From the NCBI GenBank assembly GCA_021737785.1, contig JAIPDI010000007.1:62001-126000 (forward strand): 64,000 nucleotides of DNA, given 5' to 3'. The position numbers were made by a program, and so were the translations under genes. Positions within the stretch are counted from its first letter, which is position 1. Each line of letters opens with the position of its first letter. Below are positions 1-8,081 of the stretch, one piece after another. Source of the stretch: Deltaproteobacteria bacterium (GTDB lineage Bacteria > Desulfobacterota > DSM-4660 > Desulfatiglandales > Desulfatiglandaceae). Below the pieces are notes generated by a model. The model did no database searches. It worked only from the letters and a program-made list of their open reading frames with translations, and had not been told where the DNA came from.

Positions 1-290
1 CTCAGGTGGTCAAAAGGGCCCTCGTGCAGATGGGGTTGCCCCCGGAACAGGTTGCCGATCAGGTCCTGACCCTTATGGACGAACAGTGCAGCGCTGTTGC
101 GCGCCTGGCACAGACAAGGGATAAACCGCTTGTGGGGTTTACCTTTCGCAGTCCCGACGACCCATCCATCCGAGGGCTTATGGACCGGGGCGTCCCTGTC
201 TTTCCGGGACCTGAACGTGCGGCCCGGGCCGTTTCGGCCATGGTGACGTATGGGAAGCGACGAGATGATTGGGAAAAGGATATCAAGTGA
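1..290 (+). CDS. Acyl-CoA synthetase (NDP-forming)-like protein, C-terminal fragment
   Basis: The reading frame is open from the window edge to the stop at 288-290, so this is the 3' end of a longer gene. The GTG at base 6 is internal. The last 95 residues contain an alpha/beta segment with 'DKPLVGFTF' and end in 'RGVPVFPGPERAARAVSAM'. That ending is typical of the succinyl-CoA-ligase-like domain of ADP-forming acetyl-CoA synthetases and protein acetyltransferase-type CoA-binding proteins, where a helix after 'G(I/V)PV(F/Y)' closes the domain. In anaerobes these enzymes couple acyl-CoA cleavage to ATP formation, but substrate and subunit type cannot be told from this fragment. Confidence 0.65.
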   Translation, partial: QVVKRALVQMGLPPEQVADQVLTLMDEQCSAVARLAQTRDKPLVGFTFRSPDDPSIRGLMDRGVPVFPGPERAARAVSAMVTYGKRRDDWEKDIK

Positions 291-362
291 AAGGGGCTTG
301 AAGGGCAATCGAAACGCAAGGCCAGAATAAAGGTCAGGGTGTGAAACCTTAAATAATTTATT

Positions 363-391
363 TTGACATTGCTTGAAAATACTGGTATCTA
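363..391 (+). promoter_or_regulatory. Sigma70-type promoter upstream of pyrR
   Basis: TTGACA at 363-368 is followed by a 17-base spacer and TATCTA at 386-391. This puts the start of transcription near 398 and leaves a leader of about 140 bases before the pyrR GTG. The leader carries a small hairpin, CTGGAG (436-441) pairing with CTCCAG (451-456). No U-run follows the hairpin, so a classical PyrR-controlled attenuator is not evident. Confidence 0.5.
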
Positions 392-541
392 AAATACTTT
401 TCCCTAAAGAAACGTTTGGGAATGTGTCCGACCCCCTGGAGGGTACATCTCTCCAGGATTGCAACTCTTTTATCGTGCGAAAGGTTTTGGCCGGACGCGC
501 TAAGCGGTATGTGATTCCCTAATTTTGTATCTGGTGTTGCT

Positions 542-1090
542 GTGACAAAGTCGGTTATATTGAAACAAAAGGACGTGGCAGAGCGTATTGACAAGATTGC
601 GCGTCAGATCGTCGAAAAGAACGGCTCTGGAAACGGGGTTGTTCTTATAGGCATCCGTACCGGGGGGGCATTTCTGGCCGCCCGGATCCAGAAGGCCATA
701 GCCGGTCTGAATGTGCCGATGCCGCCATTGGGCATTCTGGATATCACCCTGTACCGGGATGACTGGACGAGAATCGGCCCGACCCCGGTAGTCGGGCAGA
801 CCGACCTCCCCTTTTCGGTGGATGACAAATGGGTTATCCTGGTAGATGATGTCCTCTTCACGGGAAGAACGGTTCGGGCTGCCATGGATGCCCTGATGGA
901 TTTCGGACGCCCAAGAAAGATCGAGCTGGCCATTTTGGCGGACCGTGGAGAAAGTAACCGGGAACTACCGATTTCACCCAATTATGTCGGCGGGGTTTGG
1001 AATACCTCCCCTGAACAGACCATCAATGTCTATTTGAAAGAGGAGGGCTACGATGATCATGTGGCGATTGAGGAAAAAACGGCTGCATGA
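542..1090 (+). CDS. pyrR: Bifunctional pyr operon regulator / uracil phosphoribosyltransferase PyrR
   Basis: This 182-residue protein has the length and fold of PyrR. The PRPP-binding loop 'VILVDDVLFTGRT' lies at residues 98-110 and is the signature of type I phosphoribosyltransferases. The preceding 'LDITLYRDD' (about 67-74) and 'IGIRTGGAFLA' (36-46) are also PyrR-like. PyrR converts uracil and PRPP to UMP and, in Gram-positive bacteria, binds pyr mRNA leaders. Whether it regulates RNA here is unknown, because no pyrimidine biosynthesis gene lies nearby. The start is GTG at 542; the stop overlaps the next gene by four bases (ATGA), so the two are probably translationally coupled. A promoter is visible at 363-391. 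Confidence 0.92.
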   Translation: MTKSVILKQKDVAERIDKIARQIVEKNGSGNGVVLIGIRTGGAFLAARIQKAIAGLNVPMPPLGILDITLYRDDWTRIGPTPVVGQTDLPFSVDDKWVILVDDVLFTGRTVRAAMDALMDFGRPRKIELAILADRGESNRELPISPNYVGGVWNTSPEQTINVYLKEEGYDDHVAIEEKTAA

Positions 1091-2280
1091 AACGAAAAAA
1101 GAAACCTAGGAAGAGGCCTTCATCCCCACCTCTCCTCAGCGCGGAGGAAGAGGGCCTGGTTGCCCAGCTCATTGAGGAGATGGGGATCAGCGCGCCTGTG
1201 GATATTGTAAAAAGGATTCCGAATCCCCTTTCTGCGCGACGTCTCATAGAACTTCTCCCATCAGACGCATCCGTGATTCCCCTGCTGTCAGCCCTGAAAG
1301 CGTCTTTCCAGGACAAAATTGTCGGAAAGGCTGTCAAACGGGCCGTATTCAGGCTCGAACAAAAGGGCATCTCCACAAAGGAGTTTTTTTCTGAAAGGGA
1401 AGATTCTCCTCCCATTCTGAAGCCTTTCCGGAAAGACCCCCCTCAGTGCTATCTCGGACCTGTGAACGGGGCGGGTCTCCGGGCCGTCGGAGTTATCCTG
1501 CACCGGGGAGGGAAAGAGGTCGATACGGGTTTCGGGATTATCTCCGATAAAGAAGGATTCAAGGAGTTCCTATTCCGTACCGTAAGCAGGAGAGACGCAA
1601 AGGAACTGAAAGAACGGTTTCAAAGGGAGGCCGGTCCCTTTGTAGATACATCGCTCGCACACGGAACAACACTCCTGGAGGAGGCCTACCAAAGGGAGGT
1701 ATCACTCAACTCCCATGCGCCGGAGGATTATCTTGAATTGAGGCCGAGGCTTCTGGAACATGCGGCCCCCCTTGAACGGCCGCTGGTTTACGACCTGGTT
1801 TCAGAAAGCGCTGTTTCAGAACACACCCCTACCGATGCGGAAATCAGAGACCTCCTGGAAGACCCGTTGATGGAAACCTGGCTCATTGAACTCGATGCGA
1901 TGACGCCGTTTATGGAAGAGATGTACCGGGTGCATGAGAGTCCCATCGTCCTTTCCCCGGTTCAGAAATCTGCCAGGATCCGGGAGATCCAGGATAAATG
2001 CCTGGCCGAGATCTTTACAGCAGAGGAGCGGCAACGACTGAAGGGCCGTCTGGAAGAGATGGCATACATATTCCTGAAGATCGGGCATGAAGAGACGGCA
2101 AAGGTGGCCCTGGCCGCCGCGCAGATCACTACGCAGGAAGTCACGTCTCTGAAGGCCAACCCGGTCATTGAGATCCTTCTGCAGAGAAGCATCGCTTTTT
2201 ATAATAACGCCGTGGAAGAAAAGGTCCGTGAACATGCTTCCGGCAGGAGGGATGCCGCTTCTCCCATTATACTGACCTGA
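1087..2280 (+). CDS. Conserved-looking hypothetical protein, 397 aa
   Basis: I do not recognise this family. The start ATG overlaps the pyrR stop codon by four bases, which supports it as a real gene in the same transcript. The N-terminus is very basic (KRKKKPRKRP), followed by a helical segment (about residues 20-100), a central alpha/beta part with 'GPVNGAGLRAVGVILHRGG' (about 125-143) and a long helical C-terminal half. There is no signal peptide or membrane segment. The basic tail could bind RNA, which would fit its position after pyrR, but that is inference. The codon use looks like that of its neighbours. Confidence 0.75.
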   Translation: MKRKKKPRKRPSSPPLLSAEEEGLVAQLIEEMGISAPVDIVKRIPNPLSARRLIELLPSDASVIPLLSALKASFQDKIVGKAVKRAVFRLEQKGISTKEFFSEREDSPPILKPFRKDPPQCYLGPVNGAGLRAVGVILHRGGKEVDTGFGIISDKEGFKEFLFRTVSRRDAKELKERFQREAGPFVDTSLAHGTTLLEEAYQREVSLNSHAPEDYLELRPRLLEHAAPLERPLVYDLVSESAVSEHTPTDAEIRDLLEDPLMETWLIELDAMTPFMEEMYRVHESPIVLSPVQKSARIREIQDKCLAEIFTAEERQRLKGRLEEMAYIFLKIGHEETAKVALAAAQITTQEVTSLKANPVIEILLQRSIAFYNNAVEEKVREHASGRRDAASPIILT

Positions 2281-2305
2281 GAACAAGATCTTTAAGGAGT
2301 CGCCT

Positions 2306-2704
2306 ATGCCAGCAACTATTCGCATAAAAACCGGTTCAAGAATCGATATGATCGATATCACCTCACCGGTGAGTGCAGAAGTCTCAAAGAGCGGTGTGGC
2401 GGACGGGATTTGCGTGGTCTACGTGCCCCATACGACCGGTGGGGTGACCATCAATGAGGGGGCTGACCCGGCTGTGTGTACGGATATCATTCGAAAGTTG
2501 AATGAACTGATTCCGCCCAACGATCAATACCGTCACATGGAAGGGAATTCGGACAGCCATATCAAGACGTCGCTCATCGGCAGCTCGGTTACCGTGATCG
2601 TTGAAAACGGCCGTCTGGTCTTAGGGACCTGGCAGAAGATCTTTTTCTGTGAGTTTGACGGCCCAAGATCGCGAAAAGCATATGTAAAGACACTGAAGGG
2701 TTAA
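2306..2704 (+). CDS. yjbQ: YjbQ/UPF0047 family protein (secondary thiamine-phosphate synthase-like)
   Basis: The 132-residue length and conserved blocks match the YjbQ family: 'YVPHTTGGVTINEG' (about 39-52), 'HMEGNSDSHIKTSLIG' (about 77-92) and 'GTWQKIFFCEFDGPR' (about 107-121). The histidines in these blocks are thought to form the active or metal site. Escherichia coli YjbQ has weak thiamine-phosphate synthase activity, but the physiological role of the family is unsettled. An AAGGAG ribosome-binding site at 2294-2299 sits six bases before the ATG. It follows the unknown 397-residue gene by 25 bases and is probably in the same operon. Confidence 0.9.
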   Translation: MPATIRIKTGSRIDMIDITSPVSAEVSKSGVADGICVVYVPHTTGGVTINEGADPAVCTDIIRKLNELIPPNDQYRHMEGNSDSHIKTSLIGSSVTVIVENGRLVLGTWQKIFFCEFDGPRSRKAYVKTLKG

Positions 2705-2736
2705 GGCGGAACAACTGTCGGCTTTCATGTCGCTCA

Positions 2737-3594
2737 TCATATGAGCTTTACCCCCTGCGGGTCCATTCCTATGTGCGCCAGCCAATCCTGTATCGCCTTG
2801 TAAAGTAAACGATAATAGGCCTCCGCGCCCCCCAGGCCGCGTCTGCCGAAATAGTAGTTGATTTCCAAAAAAAGTGGCTCAGGATCTTTGTCGCCGATAG
2901 GGAACACAAAGTCGACGGCCGCCAGGTTGATTTTTGTTTTTTTGCAGAGTTCCTGGGTGTATGCGCGACCCTTTTCTTGAAGTTCTGGCCGCCAGTCGGT
3001 GTCGATCACCGCTCCCCGGCTGATGGTGGTTATTTTTTGTCCAGGTTCACTGGGGCGTTTCCAATAGGTAATGAGCCGCTTCCCGATGATCACCGCCCTG
3101 AGGACAGTCCCTCCGCAGGGGACATACTCCTGGGTGACAAACCCCTGCATGCCGGGGCCTTCCCTCAAAACAAGACTCTCCAGAGCGGCCTTCAATCCAT
3201 GGCTGTTTTCAATCAGAAATATCCCCTCTGCCTCATGGCGCCGGTCTTCCTTGATGAGAAAGGGAATTCCATGGGGCATATCCGTTGGTTTCTGATGGGC
3301 ATCCTTGAATTGTCTGACCGATTTCCACGGCCGTGTCTTTGGATGGGAAAGGCCCAGGTCCCTGAACATTTGTGCCTGGCCGATTTTCCCTGGATACCGA
3401 ATGCGCACACTATAATTGGGGAAAAGGTGCGCCCCTTTGGCGATGCAGACCTCATAGAGGTGCTGAGGGCATGCCTGGGGAAGGATAACGGCGTCGGCAT
3501 TTTGGATGGTTTCCCGAATGCCTGAGTCGAGCGGCCGGTCCCCGAGGATGATCTGGAGGTCCGCATCAATGCATGGATGAAATGAGAGGATCAT
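2737..3594 (-). CDS. ATP-grasp domain protein (RimK-like)
   Basis: The 285-residue sequence looks like an ATP-grasp ligase. An N-terminal pre-grasp part ends near residue 75. A central ATP-binding part follows with 'PFLIKEDRRHEAEGIFLIEN' (lysine and small loop), and 'VTQEYVPCGGTVLRAVIIG' provides the strand that holds the adenine. Near the C-terminus 'LAAVDFVFP' and 'LFLEINYYFGRRGLGG' supply the Asp and Glu-x-Asn metal ligands. ATP-grasp enzymes join a carboxylate to an amine or thiol via an acyl phosphate; the substrate is unknown. The gene faces yjbQ tail to tail and diverges from the zinc-ribbon operon at 3657. Confidence 0.75.
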   Translation of the reverse strand: MILSFHPCIDADLQIILGDRPLDSGIRETIQNADAVILPQACPQHLYEVCIAKGAHLFPNYSVRIRYPGKIGQAQMFRDLGLSHPKTRPWKSVRQFKDAHQKPTDMPHGIPFLIKEDRRHEAEGIFLIENSHGLKAALESLVLREGPGMQGFVTQEYVPCGGTVLRAVIIGKRLITYWKRPSEPGQKITTISRGAVIDTDWRPELQEKGRAYTQELCKKTKINLAAVDFVFPIGDKDPEPLFLEINYYFGRRGLGGAEAYYRLLYKAIQDWLAHIGMDPQGVKLI

Positions 3595-3597
3595 GGT

Positions 3598-3626
3598 TTG
3601 ACTTTGTCCTGACAGGTGACTATACT
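3598..3626 (+). promoter_or_regulatory. Near-consensus sigma70 promoter for the 3657-6486 operon
   Basis: TTGACT at 3598-3603, a 17-base spacer and TATACT at 3621-3626 make one of the best promoters in the window. It overlaps the end of the intergenic gap to the divergent ATP-grasp gene. The first gene's AGGAG (3645-3649) and ATG (3657) lie about 20-30 bases downstream of the expected start. Confidence 0.65.
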
Positions 3627-3656
3627 TTCTATACCTTATTTAATAGGAGTAAAACA

Positions 3657-3902
3657 ATGCCCATTTTTGAATTCAGGTGTGCCGCCTGTGGCGAGATTTT
3701 TGAAAAGCTCTTCATCGGTTCGGACGAAGAGGCGGATATGACCTGCCCCAAATGCAAGTCGGAAACCATTGAGCGGGTGGTCAGCCGGACCAACTATTCC
3801 ATCGGAGCGGGTCCCGGCGGTAACCAGCCTAAGATCACAGCCAAATCGTGCGGCGGCGGCAATCAATGCATGACCCTGGACCTGCCAGGACCATCCAGAT
3901 GA
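3657..3902 (+). CDS. FmdB-type zinc ribbon protein
   Basis: The protein is 81 residues long and begins 'MPIFEFRCAACGEIFEKLF', the standard opening of the FmdB/CxxC-CxxC-SSSS regulatory zinc ribbon family. Two CxxC pairs, 'CAAC' (8-11) and 'CPKC' (about 30-33), bind one zinc. The C-terminal tail is rich in glycine and includes 'CGGGNQC'. An upstream in-frame ATG at 3573 exists, but AGGAG at 3645-3649 picks the ATG at 3657. The function of these small proteins is largely unknown; some are linked to amide or formamide metabolism. It is first in a four-gene operon and overlaps the next gene by four bases. Confidence 0.85.
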   Translation: MPIFEFRCAACGEIFEKLFIGSDEEADMTCPKCKSETIERVVSRTNYSIGAGPGGNQPKITAKSCGGGNQCMTLDLPGPSR

Positions 3903-4174
3903 ATGATCCATCCCTCTCACAATGCTTTCTCCCTGAATTAAGTGATGATGACCGGGCTCGAATAAGCGAGATCTTTCAGATGGACATCGTACCAAAGCTC
4001 ATGTTGATGCATGCGCGGAACGGAATGATCTGTTGTGAGTTTGCCGGAGAGGAATACAAACACTGGCTCATCGAGTTCAGGTCCAATCGGGCAGGGCTGG
4101 ATATTGTAGGATTTGAGTATGATCCGGAATCGAGGAGTTTTGAATTGCCGTACCCCATTCTGAAAGAGACCTAA
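3899..4174 (+). CDS. Small hypothetical protein, 91 aa
   Basis: I do not recognise this family. The start ATG at 3899 overlaps the zinc ribbon stop (ATGA), and the next gene begins six bases after its stop, so it is embedded in the operon. The sequence is acidic with one predicted helix pair and a beta-rich centre ('MICCEFAGEEYKHWLIEFR'), and it has two adjacent cysteines near residue 42. It has no signal peptide or membrane segment. A longer start at 3848 would overlap the zinc ribbon gene heavily and is unlikely. Confidence 0.7.
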   Translation: MNDPSLSQCFLPELSDDDRARISEIFQMDIVPKLMLMHARNGMICCEFAGEEYKHWLIEFRSNRAGLDIVGFEYDPESRSFELPYPILKET

Positions 4175-4180
4175 ACGACC

Positions 4181-5302
4181 ATGTTTGAAAGCAAATTTAT
4201 GGGAAAGACTACGACTCTCCCCCCGAGCTGTCCCTTCTGCGGTCTTCTGATTGAACGGCCGAAGGAATTGACAACTCACAGACCCGGGGAGATGCCGGTA
4301 GGATCCTGTTCCTGCGGAGCGGTGTATGCCTGTGACGAAACCGGACATAATCAGGGGTCCGCCATGATCGAGGCCCTGGTGTTCGGGTGTAATATGGACT
4401 GGGACCTGGCCTGGAATCTCCTGCCCGAAGAGGATTACAAGCAGGAGATTGTCGAGCATTACGATTATGCCAGACATATGATTATTCCGGGAGGATTCAT
4501 GGACAGCAGGCGGATATCCGGGGTCCTTTTTTTCATCAGGTTACATGAAGATGTTCGGGAAGTAACCTCTGACGGTGTTCAACAGAAGTTGAAAAAGGCC
4601 GCATCTGCTCCTGTTTTGCGCAGAAAGCCGTCTCCGGGAATCGGGAAGAAGCCTCTGTCCAAAAGCCAGATCGAAGCGCTCGTAAGGGAGTTTCGGATTG
4701 AGGCGATACTCGATATTGCGGGAGAAGACAAGAAGCTTATTAGAAATCTTCAGAGGCTGATTTATTCGGGCGACGATCTTTTGCGAAAAAGGGCCGCGGA
4801 GATGTTAGGCCGGGCATGCGCCGTCATTGCCGAGCAAGAGCCCGGCGCCGTTTCAAAACTCCTTCAGGGGCTTTTTTACGCTATTTCGGACACGGCGGCC
4901 TTTACCTGGGGGGCCTTTGAGGCGATCGGCGAAATAATCAGCCATCGGCCTGATCTGTTTGCAGGATATGTTGCGCAGCTATATCAGTTCTTAGCCGACA
5001 AAACCCGGCGGGCCCAAGCCCTTCAAGCCATCGGTCGGGTGGCGATGTCAAGGCCGGACCTTCTCCGAAAGCACACCTTTCATTTCTTCGTCTACCTCGA
5101 AGATCCAGATCCGGCAGTGCGCGGGTATGCAGCCTGGCTCATGGGGAATCTCATGGCCCATGAAGCGAAGGGCGAACTGGAGAAACTCGTAGACGAACCC
5201 GATGAGGTGTATCTATATGAGAACGGAGATATAATGAAATTGAGCATCGGTCGGATCGCATCTGAGGCACTGGAGAAAATAGGGGTCAGAGGCGGCGCGT
5301 GA
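4181..5302 (+). CDS. HEAT-repeat protein with N-terminal zinc-ribbon-like motif (resembles DVU0298-type proteins)
   Basis: This 373-residue protein has a cysteine-rich N-terminus, 'CPFCG' (about 17-21) and 'CSCGAVYAC' (about 43-51), that could bind zinc. A middle part contains 'MDWDLAWNLL'. A C-terminal array of paired helices (about 170-370) includes repeated 'RKRAAEMLGRA' and 'VRGYAAWLMGNLM' segments typical of HEAT repeats. Proteins of this type are, to my recollection, conserved in sulfate reducers (for example a Desulfovibrio vulgaris locus near DVU0298), but I cannot verify that here. HEAT arrays act as scaffolds. It overlaps the next gene by four bases. Confidence 0.7.
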   Translation: MFESKFMGKTTTLPPSCPFCGLLIERPKELTTHRPGEMPVGSCSCGAVYACDETGHNQGSAMIEALVFGCNMDWDLAWNLLPEEDYKQEIVEHYDYARHMIIPGGFMDSRRISGVLFFIRLHEDVREVTSDGVQQKLKKAASAPVLRRKPSPGIGKKPLSKSQIEALVREFRIEAILDIAGEDKKLIRNLQRLIYSGDDLLRKRAAEMLGRACAVIAEQEPGAVSKLLQGLFYAISDTAAFTWGAFEAIGEIISHRPDLFAGYVAQLYQFLADKTRRAQALQAIGRVAMSRPDLLRKHTFHFFVYLEDPDPAVRGYAAWLMGNLMAHEAKGELEKLVDEPDEVYLYENGDIMKLSIGRIASEALEKIGVRGGA

Positions 5303-6486
5303 CAGTGCACAAAAACCCTTCCCTGAATGATTCAACCCTTTTGATAGACGATCTATTCTCATCCCCCGAGGGGGACATCCCCCTTGGGGCTGAAGATCTC
5401 ACAAGACCCTTTCTGATCGCGCCTTCAGAACCGCATCTTTTTTTGACGTTGGGAGACTATTTCGAGGCAATCAAAAGATTCGTCTTGAAAGATGAAAGGG
5501 ACCGTCTGATCGATGCCCTCCAGGAGACGCCATTGAGAGAAGATGATGTCGGCACCATCAAACGGATGCGGATCCGGAGCGAAAAGCATGGGGTCCTCTA
5601 CCATGTGTCGAGCGTCGAAATGCTTCTTGGTGACAGGCCTATCAAATTTGCGGTCAGCACCGCCGTCTCGGAAGGCGCAAGAGCATGCTTGGCAAAGGAA
5701 TACGAGATCGTGAAATCGCTTCATCGTTTAGATGCTTCCTATCTCCCGAAGGTTTACAAAAAAGGAGATGTGGTATGCCAAGACGGATATTCATCTTATG
5801 AAACGCTGACCCTGATGCTTTCCGAATGGTTTGAAGACTACCATGAATGGCATTTTGCCGTGCATGGGGCGGATAATGGCCAGAAGGTCTGTATTTGGGA
5901 CCTTGAAAACGGTCATCGATATGCTTCCGAAGCGGAAGCTTTCGAGATTTTCAGGCAGGCATCCAGAATTCTTACCCTCTACTATGATGTGCACACCTTC
6001 AAGCAGATCATTCCCTGGAGCCATGCAGCCGGAGACTTTGTGGTGAAAATCGGGGATGACGGCATCCATGTCAAGCTCACCACAGCCAGAGACTATCGGT
6101 CGATTATGGATGTCTTCTTAGAGGATGGCGTCCATCCGACCATTGCCGTTGCCTATTTTTTTCTGAACCTTACGGTTCGGATGCGGTTGGACAGGGTGAA
6201 CGGCGTGGGGGAAGCCGTCTGGGCCGGGGATTTTTCCCTGCGGGCTGCAATTGAAGGATTCTTTGAGGCACTTCAAATCTTGGCCGAGAAGGATATGCTC
6301 ACGCCTGGTGACATTCAGAAACTCCTGTCTCTGCTGAAGTCGTTGGACGAGGATGAGCTTGAAAGTCTCTATACCCCGTTGATGGCGTTCTATTATGAAG
6401 AGAATCCCGCTGAATTTCATATAATAAACGCACATCTCAAAGACCATGTCAGGTCCTTGTGCCAGATCCTCCGGGAAGACCGGTGA
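5299..6486 (+). CDS. Hypothetical protein, possibly a divergent kinase-like fold, 395 aa
   Basis: The gene starts with GTG four bases inside the stop of the HEAT-repeat gene. Residues about 100-170 read like the N-lobe of a protein-kinase fold: a beta segment 'RPIKFAVSTAV' then 'LAKEYEIVKSLHRLDASYLPKVYKKG'. Farther on, 'LSEWFEDYHEWHF' resembles a hinge, and 'WSHAAGDFVVKIGDDG' lies where the catalytic loop would be. Canonical HRD and DFG motifs are not clear, so activity is doubtful. The C-terminal 120 residues are helical. The last 38 bases overlap the convergent YkgJ gene at 6449. Confidence 0.65.
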   Translation: MTVHKNPSLNDSTLLIDDLFSSPEGDIPLGAEDLTRPFLIAPSEPHLFLTLGDYFEAIKRFVLKDERDRLIDALQETPLREDDVGTIKRMRIRSEKHGVLYHVSSVEMLLGDRPIKFAVSTAVSEGARACLAKEYEIVKSLHRLDASYLPKVYKKGDVVCQDGYSSYETLTLMLSEWFEDYHEWHFAVHGADNGQKVCIWDLENGHRYASEAEAFEIFRQASRILTLYYDVHTFKQIIPWSHAAGDFVVKIGDDGIHVKLTTARDYRSIMDVFLEDGVHPTIAVAYFFLNLTVRMRLDRVNGVGEAVWAGDFSLRAAIEGFFEALQILAEKDMLTPGDIQKLLSLLKSLDEDELESLYTPLMAFYYEENPAEFHIINAHLKDHVRSLCQILREDR

Positions 6487-7099
6487 TGAGTTCTTCAAAG
6501 GGCGTTTTTATTACCTTTGAAACAGATAAAAGCAGTGTCGACATTTCAAGATCTTTTCCCCCAGCCCTTTCCAAGATTTCCTTGGACAACTGATGGAGTT
6601 CGCGATGGGCCTCGTCAAGATCGAAGACAGGATATTCCTGTCCCTTTTTGAAATCCGCCTTTCCACAGACACGGGGTACCCCCCGGACCCGGGTCGGAAT
6701 GCCGTAAACCCGGCATGTGATCGGCCGGTAAGGGTACAGTACGCATTCGTTACGGTCATTCAGCAGGGGGCAGCGGATTCGCGCTCTGGCTAATGAATAG
6801 GAGATCATCTGAGGATCATCTTTGAATGATCTCAGGGTTCCTTCCAGCTTTTCAAGGGCCTGGTCCGCATCGCGGCCCCTCTTGAGCGCCGCTTTCCGTT
6901 CCGCTTCGTCAAGTTGATCAAAATCGCGTTTGAGAAAGGCGGCTTCGATCAGAAACAGGCCGAACACGGCGTGGCAGCAGTCCGCACAATGGGGTTCACA
7001 TCGGATGCACTCGGAAAATTGTTCTCTGGCCCGATGAAACGACTCATCCGCCTTTGACACGATGCTCTCGTAAGGTTCGAATAGATAGGAGAAATCCAT
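6449..7099 (-). CDS. YkgJ family cysteine cluster protein
   Basis: The 216-residue protein carries the YkgJ cysteine cluster: C31, C34, C38, C41 and C42 ('CIRCEPHCADCC'). A second set follows in 'RIRCPLLNDRNECVLYPYRP' and 'PITCRVYG'. Members of this family (also UPF0153) are thought to bind zinc or an Fe-S cluster and often sit next to Fe-S enzymes. Here it is the last gene of the dsrABD transcript, one base after the TPR gene stop, so a role in handling or maturation of the sulfite reductase is plausible but unproven. It overlaps the convergent gene ending at 6486 by 38 bases. Confidence 0.85.
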   Translation of the reverse strand: MDFSYLFEPYESIVSKADESFHRAREQFSECIRCEPHCADCCHAVFGLFLIEAAFLKRDFDQLDEAERKAALKRGRDADQALEKLEGTLRSFKDDPQMISYSLARARIRCPLLNDRNECVLYPYRPITCRVYGIPTRVRGVPRVCGKADFKKGQEYPVFDLDEAHRELHQLSKEILERAGGKDLEMSTLLLSVSKVIKTPFEELITGLPGGSGTRT

Positions 7100-7100
7100 T

Positions 7101-7721
7101 TTAACGGTGAGGCTCCAGCGCTTTCAGAAATTCGGGGTGGGGTTGAAATCCCAGTGAAATGGCCTTGTCCAGATGCTCGATGGCCTTCTTGTATTCATTG
7201 TTATTATAATATGAAGAGGCCAGATTGTTGTGACCAAGGGCAAAATCAGGGGCCATGTCCACCAATTTCTTCCCTGTCTCTATGGCCTGTTCCACATCGC
7301 CTTTCTGGAGATAGGCGTTCACCAGATTGCTCCAGGCCTGAACGATGCCCGGATTCAGCTCAATGGCCTTGTTCAAGGCCTCAATGGCCTCGTCGGTCCG
7401 GGACATCTGAAGGTATGCAAAGCCCAGGTTGGCATATCCCCGCGCGTATCGAGGCTCGATTTCGATGGCCCTCTTGTTGGACTCGACCACCATTTCCAAA
7501 TCGCCCTTTTTGAAATAGATATAGCCCAGGTTGACATATCCCTCAAACATCCTGCCGCTGTTGTCGATCGCATCGTTAAAGGCATCGATCGCCTCGTCCA
7601 GCCTGCCCTGCTCCATCAGGCCTACACCCAGATTATAGCTTGAACTGGCGCATTCCGAATTTTCATCCCGCACTTTTTTCTGCTCGGCAATAAAATTCTC
7701 TGCACCCTGCGGTTCTTTCAT
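7101..7721 (-). CDS. Tetratricopeptide repeat protein in the dsr operon
   Basis: The protein of about 206 residues consists of at least four TPR units with the usual pattern, for example 'YVNLGYIYFKKGDLE', 'YANLGFAYLQMSRTDEA', 'WSNLVNAYLQKGDVEQA' and 'HNNLASSYYNNNEYKKA'. I chose the ATG at 7721 ('MKEPQG'), preceded by AGG, over an upstream start at 7784. TPR proteins are protein-interaction scaffolds, and there is no signal peptide, so it acts in the cytoplasm. It lies 93 bases after dsrD and one base before the YkgJ gene, which makes it a candidate assembly partner for DsrAB or DsrC. Confidence 0.88.
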   Translation of the reverse strand: MKEPQGAENFIAEQKKVRDENSECASSSYNLGVGLMEQGRLDEAIDAFNDAIDNSGRMFEGYVNLGYIYFKKGDLEMVVESNKRAIEIEPRYARGYANLGFAYLQMSRTDEAIEALNKAIELNPGIVQAWSNLVNAYLQKGDVEQAIETGKKLVDMAPDFALGHNNLASSYYNNNEYKKAIEHLDKAISLGFQPHPEFLKALEPHR

Positions 7722-7814
7722 TTGAGACCTCGTAAAATAGGAAGAGGTCGCCCCCCGGTCCCGGACGGCGACCCCTCTTGTCATCAGCTAACGTTCACAG
7801 CCTGAACGGAGTGA

Positions 7815-8045
7815 TTAATGGTCTTCTGTGACCCCTCTACCTTTCAGGCCATACATGGTGCTGCTGCCGGTGGAAAAGTAGATCATTTTTTCTTCGTTGA
7901 TCAGGGCAGTGGCGGCCTTCTTGATTTCCCGGGCCTTGGCATCCGGCATCACCTTTTTTACAGCCTTTTCAATATCGTTAAAATAGAACTTCGTCTTTTT
8001 GCTGTTTTCGGCAAAGTCCAGAATGGCCTTTTTCATATCTTCCAT
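7815..8045 (-). CDS. dsrD: Dissimilatory sulfite reductase D (DsrD)
   Basis: The 76-residue basic protein with a winged-helix pattern and the ending 'MIYFSTGSSTMYGLKGRG' matches DsrD. DsrD occurs in sulfate and sulfite reducers and is generally absent from sulfur oxidisers that run Dsr backwards, so it marks the reductive direction. Published work describes DsrD as an activator of DsrAB that raises sulfite reduction. It lies 36 bases after dsrB with a good AGGAG upstream (plus-strand 'actcct' near 8050) and is clearly co-transcribed. Confidence 0.95.
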   Translation of the reverse strand: MEDMKKAILDFAENSKKTKFYFNDIEKAVKKVMPDAKAREIKKAATALINEEKMIYFSTGSSTMYGLKGRGVTEDH

Positions 8046-8081
8046 TTGAATACTCCTCTTTGCTAATGATTGGCGGGTTGT

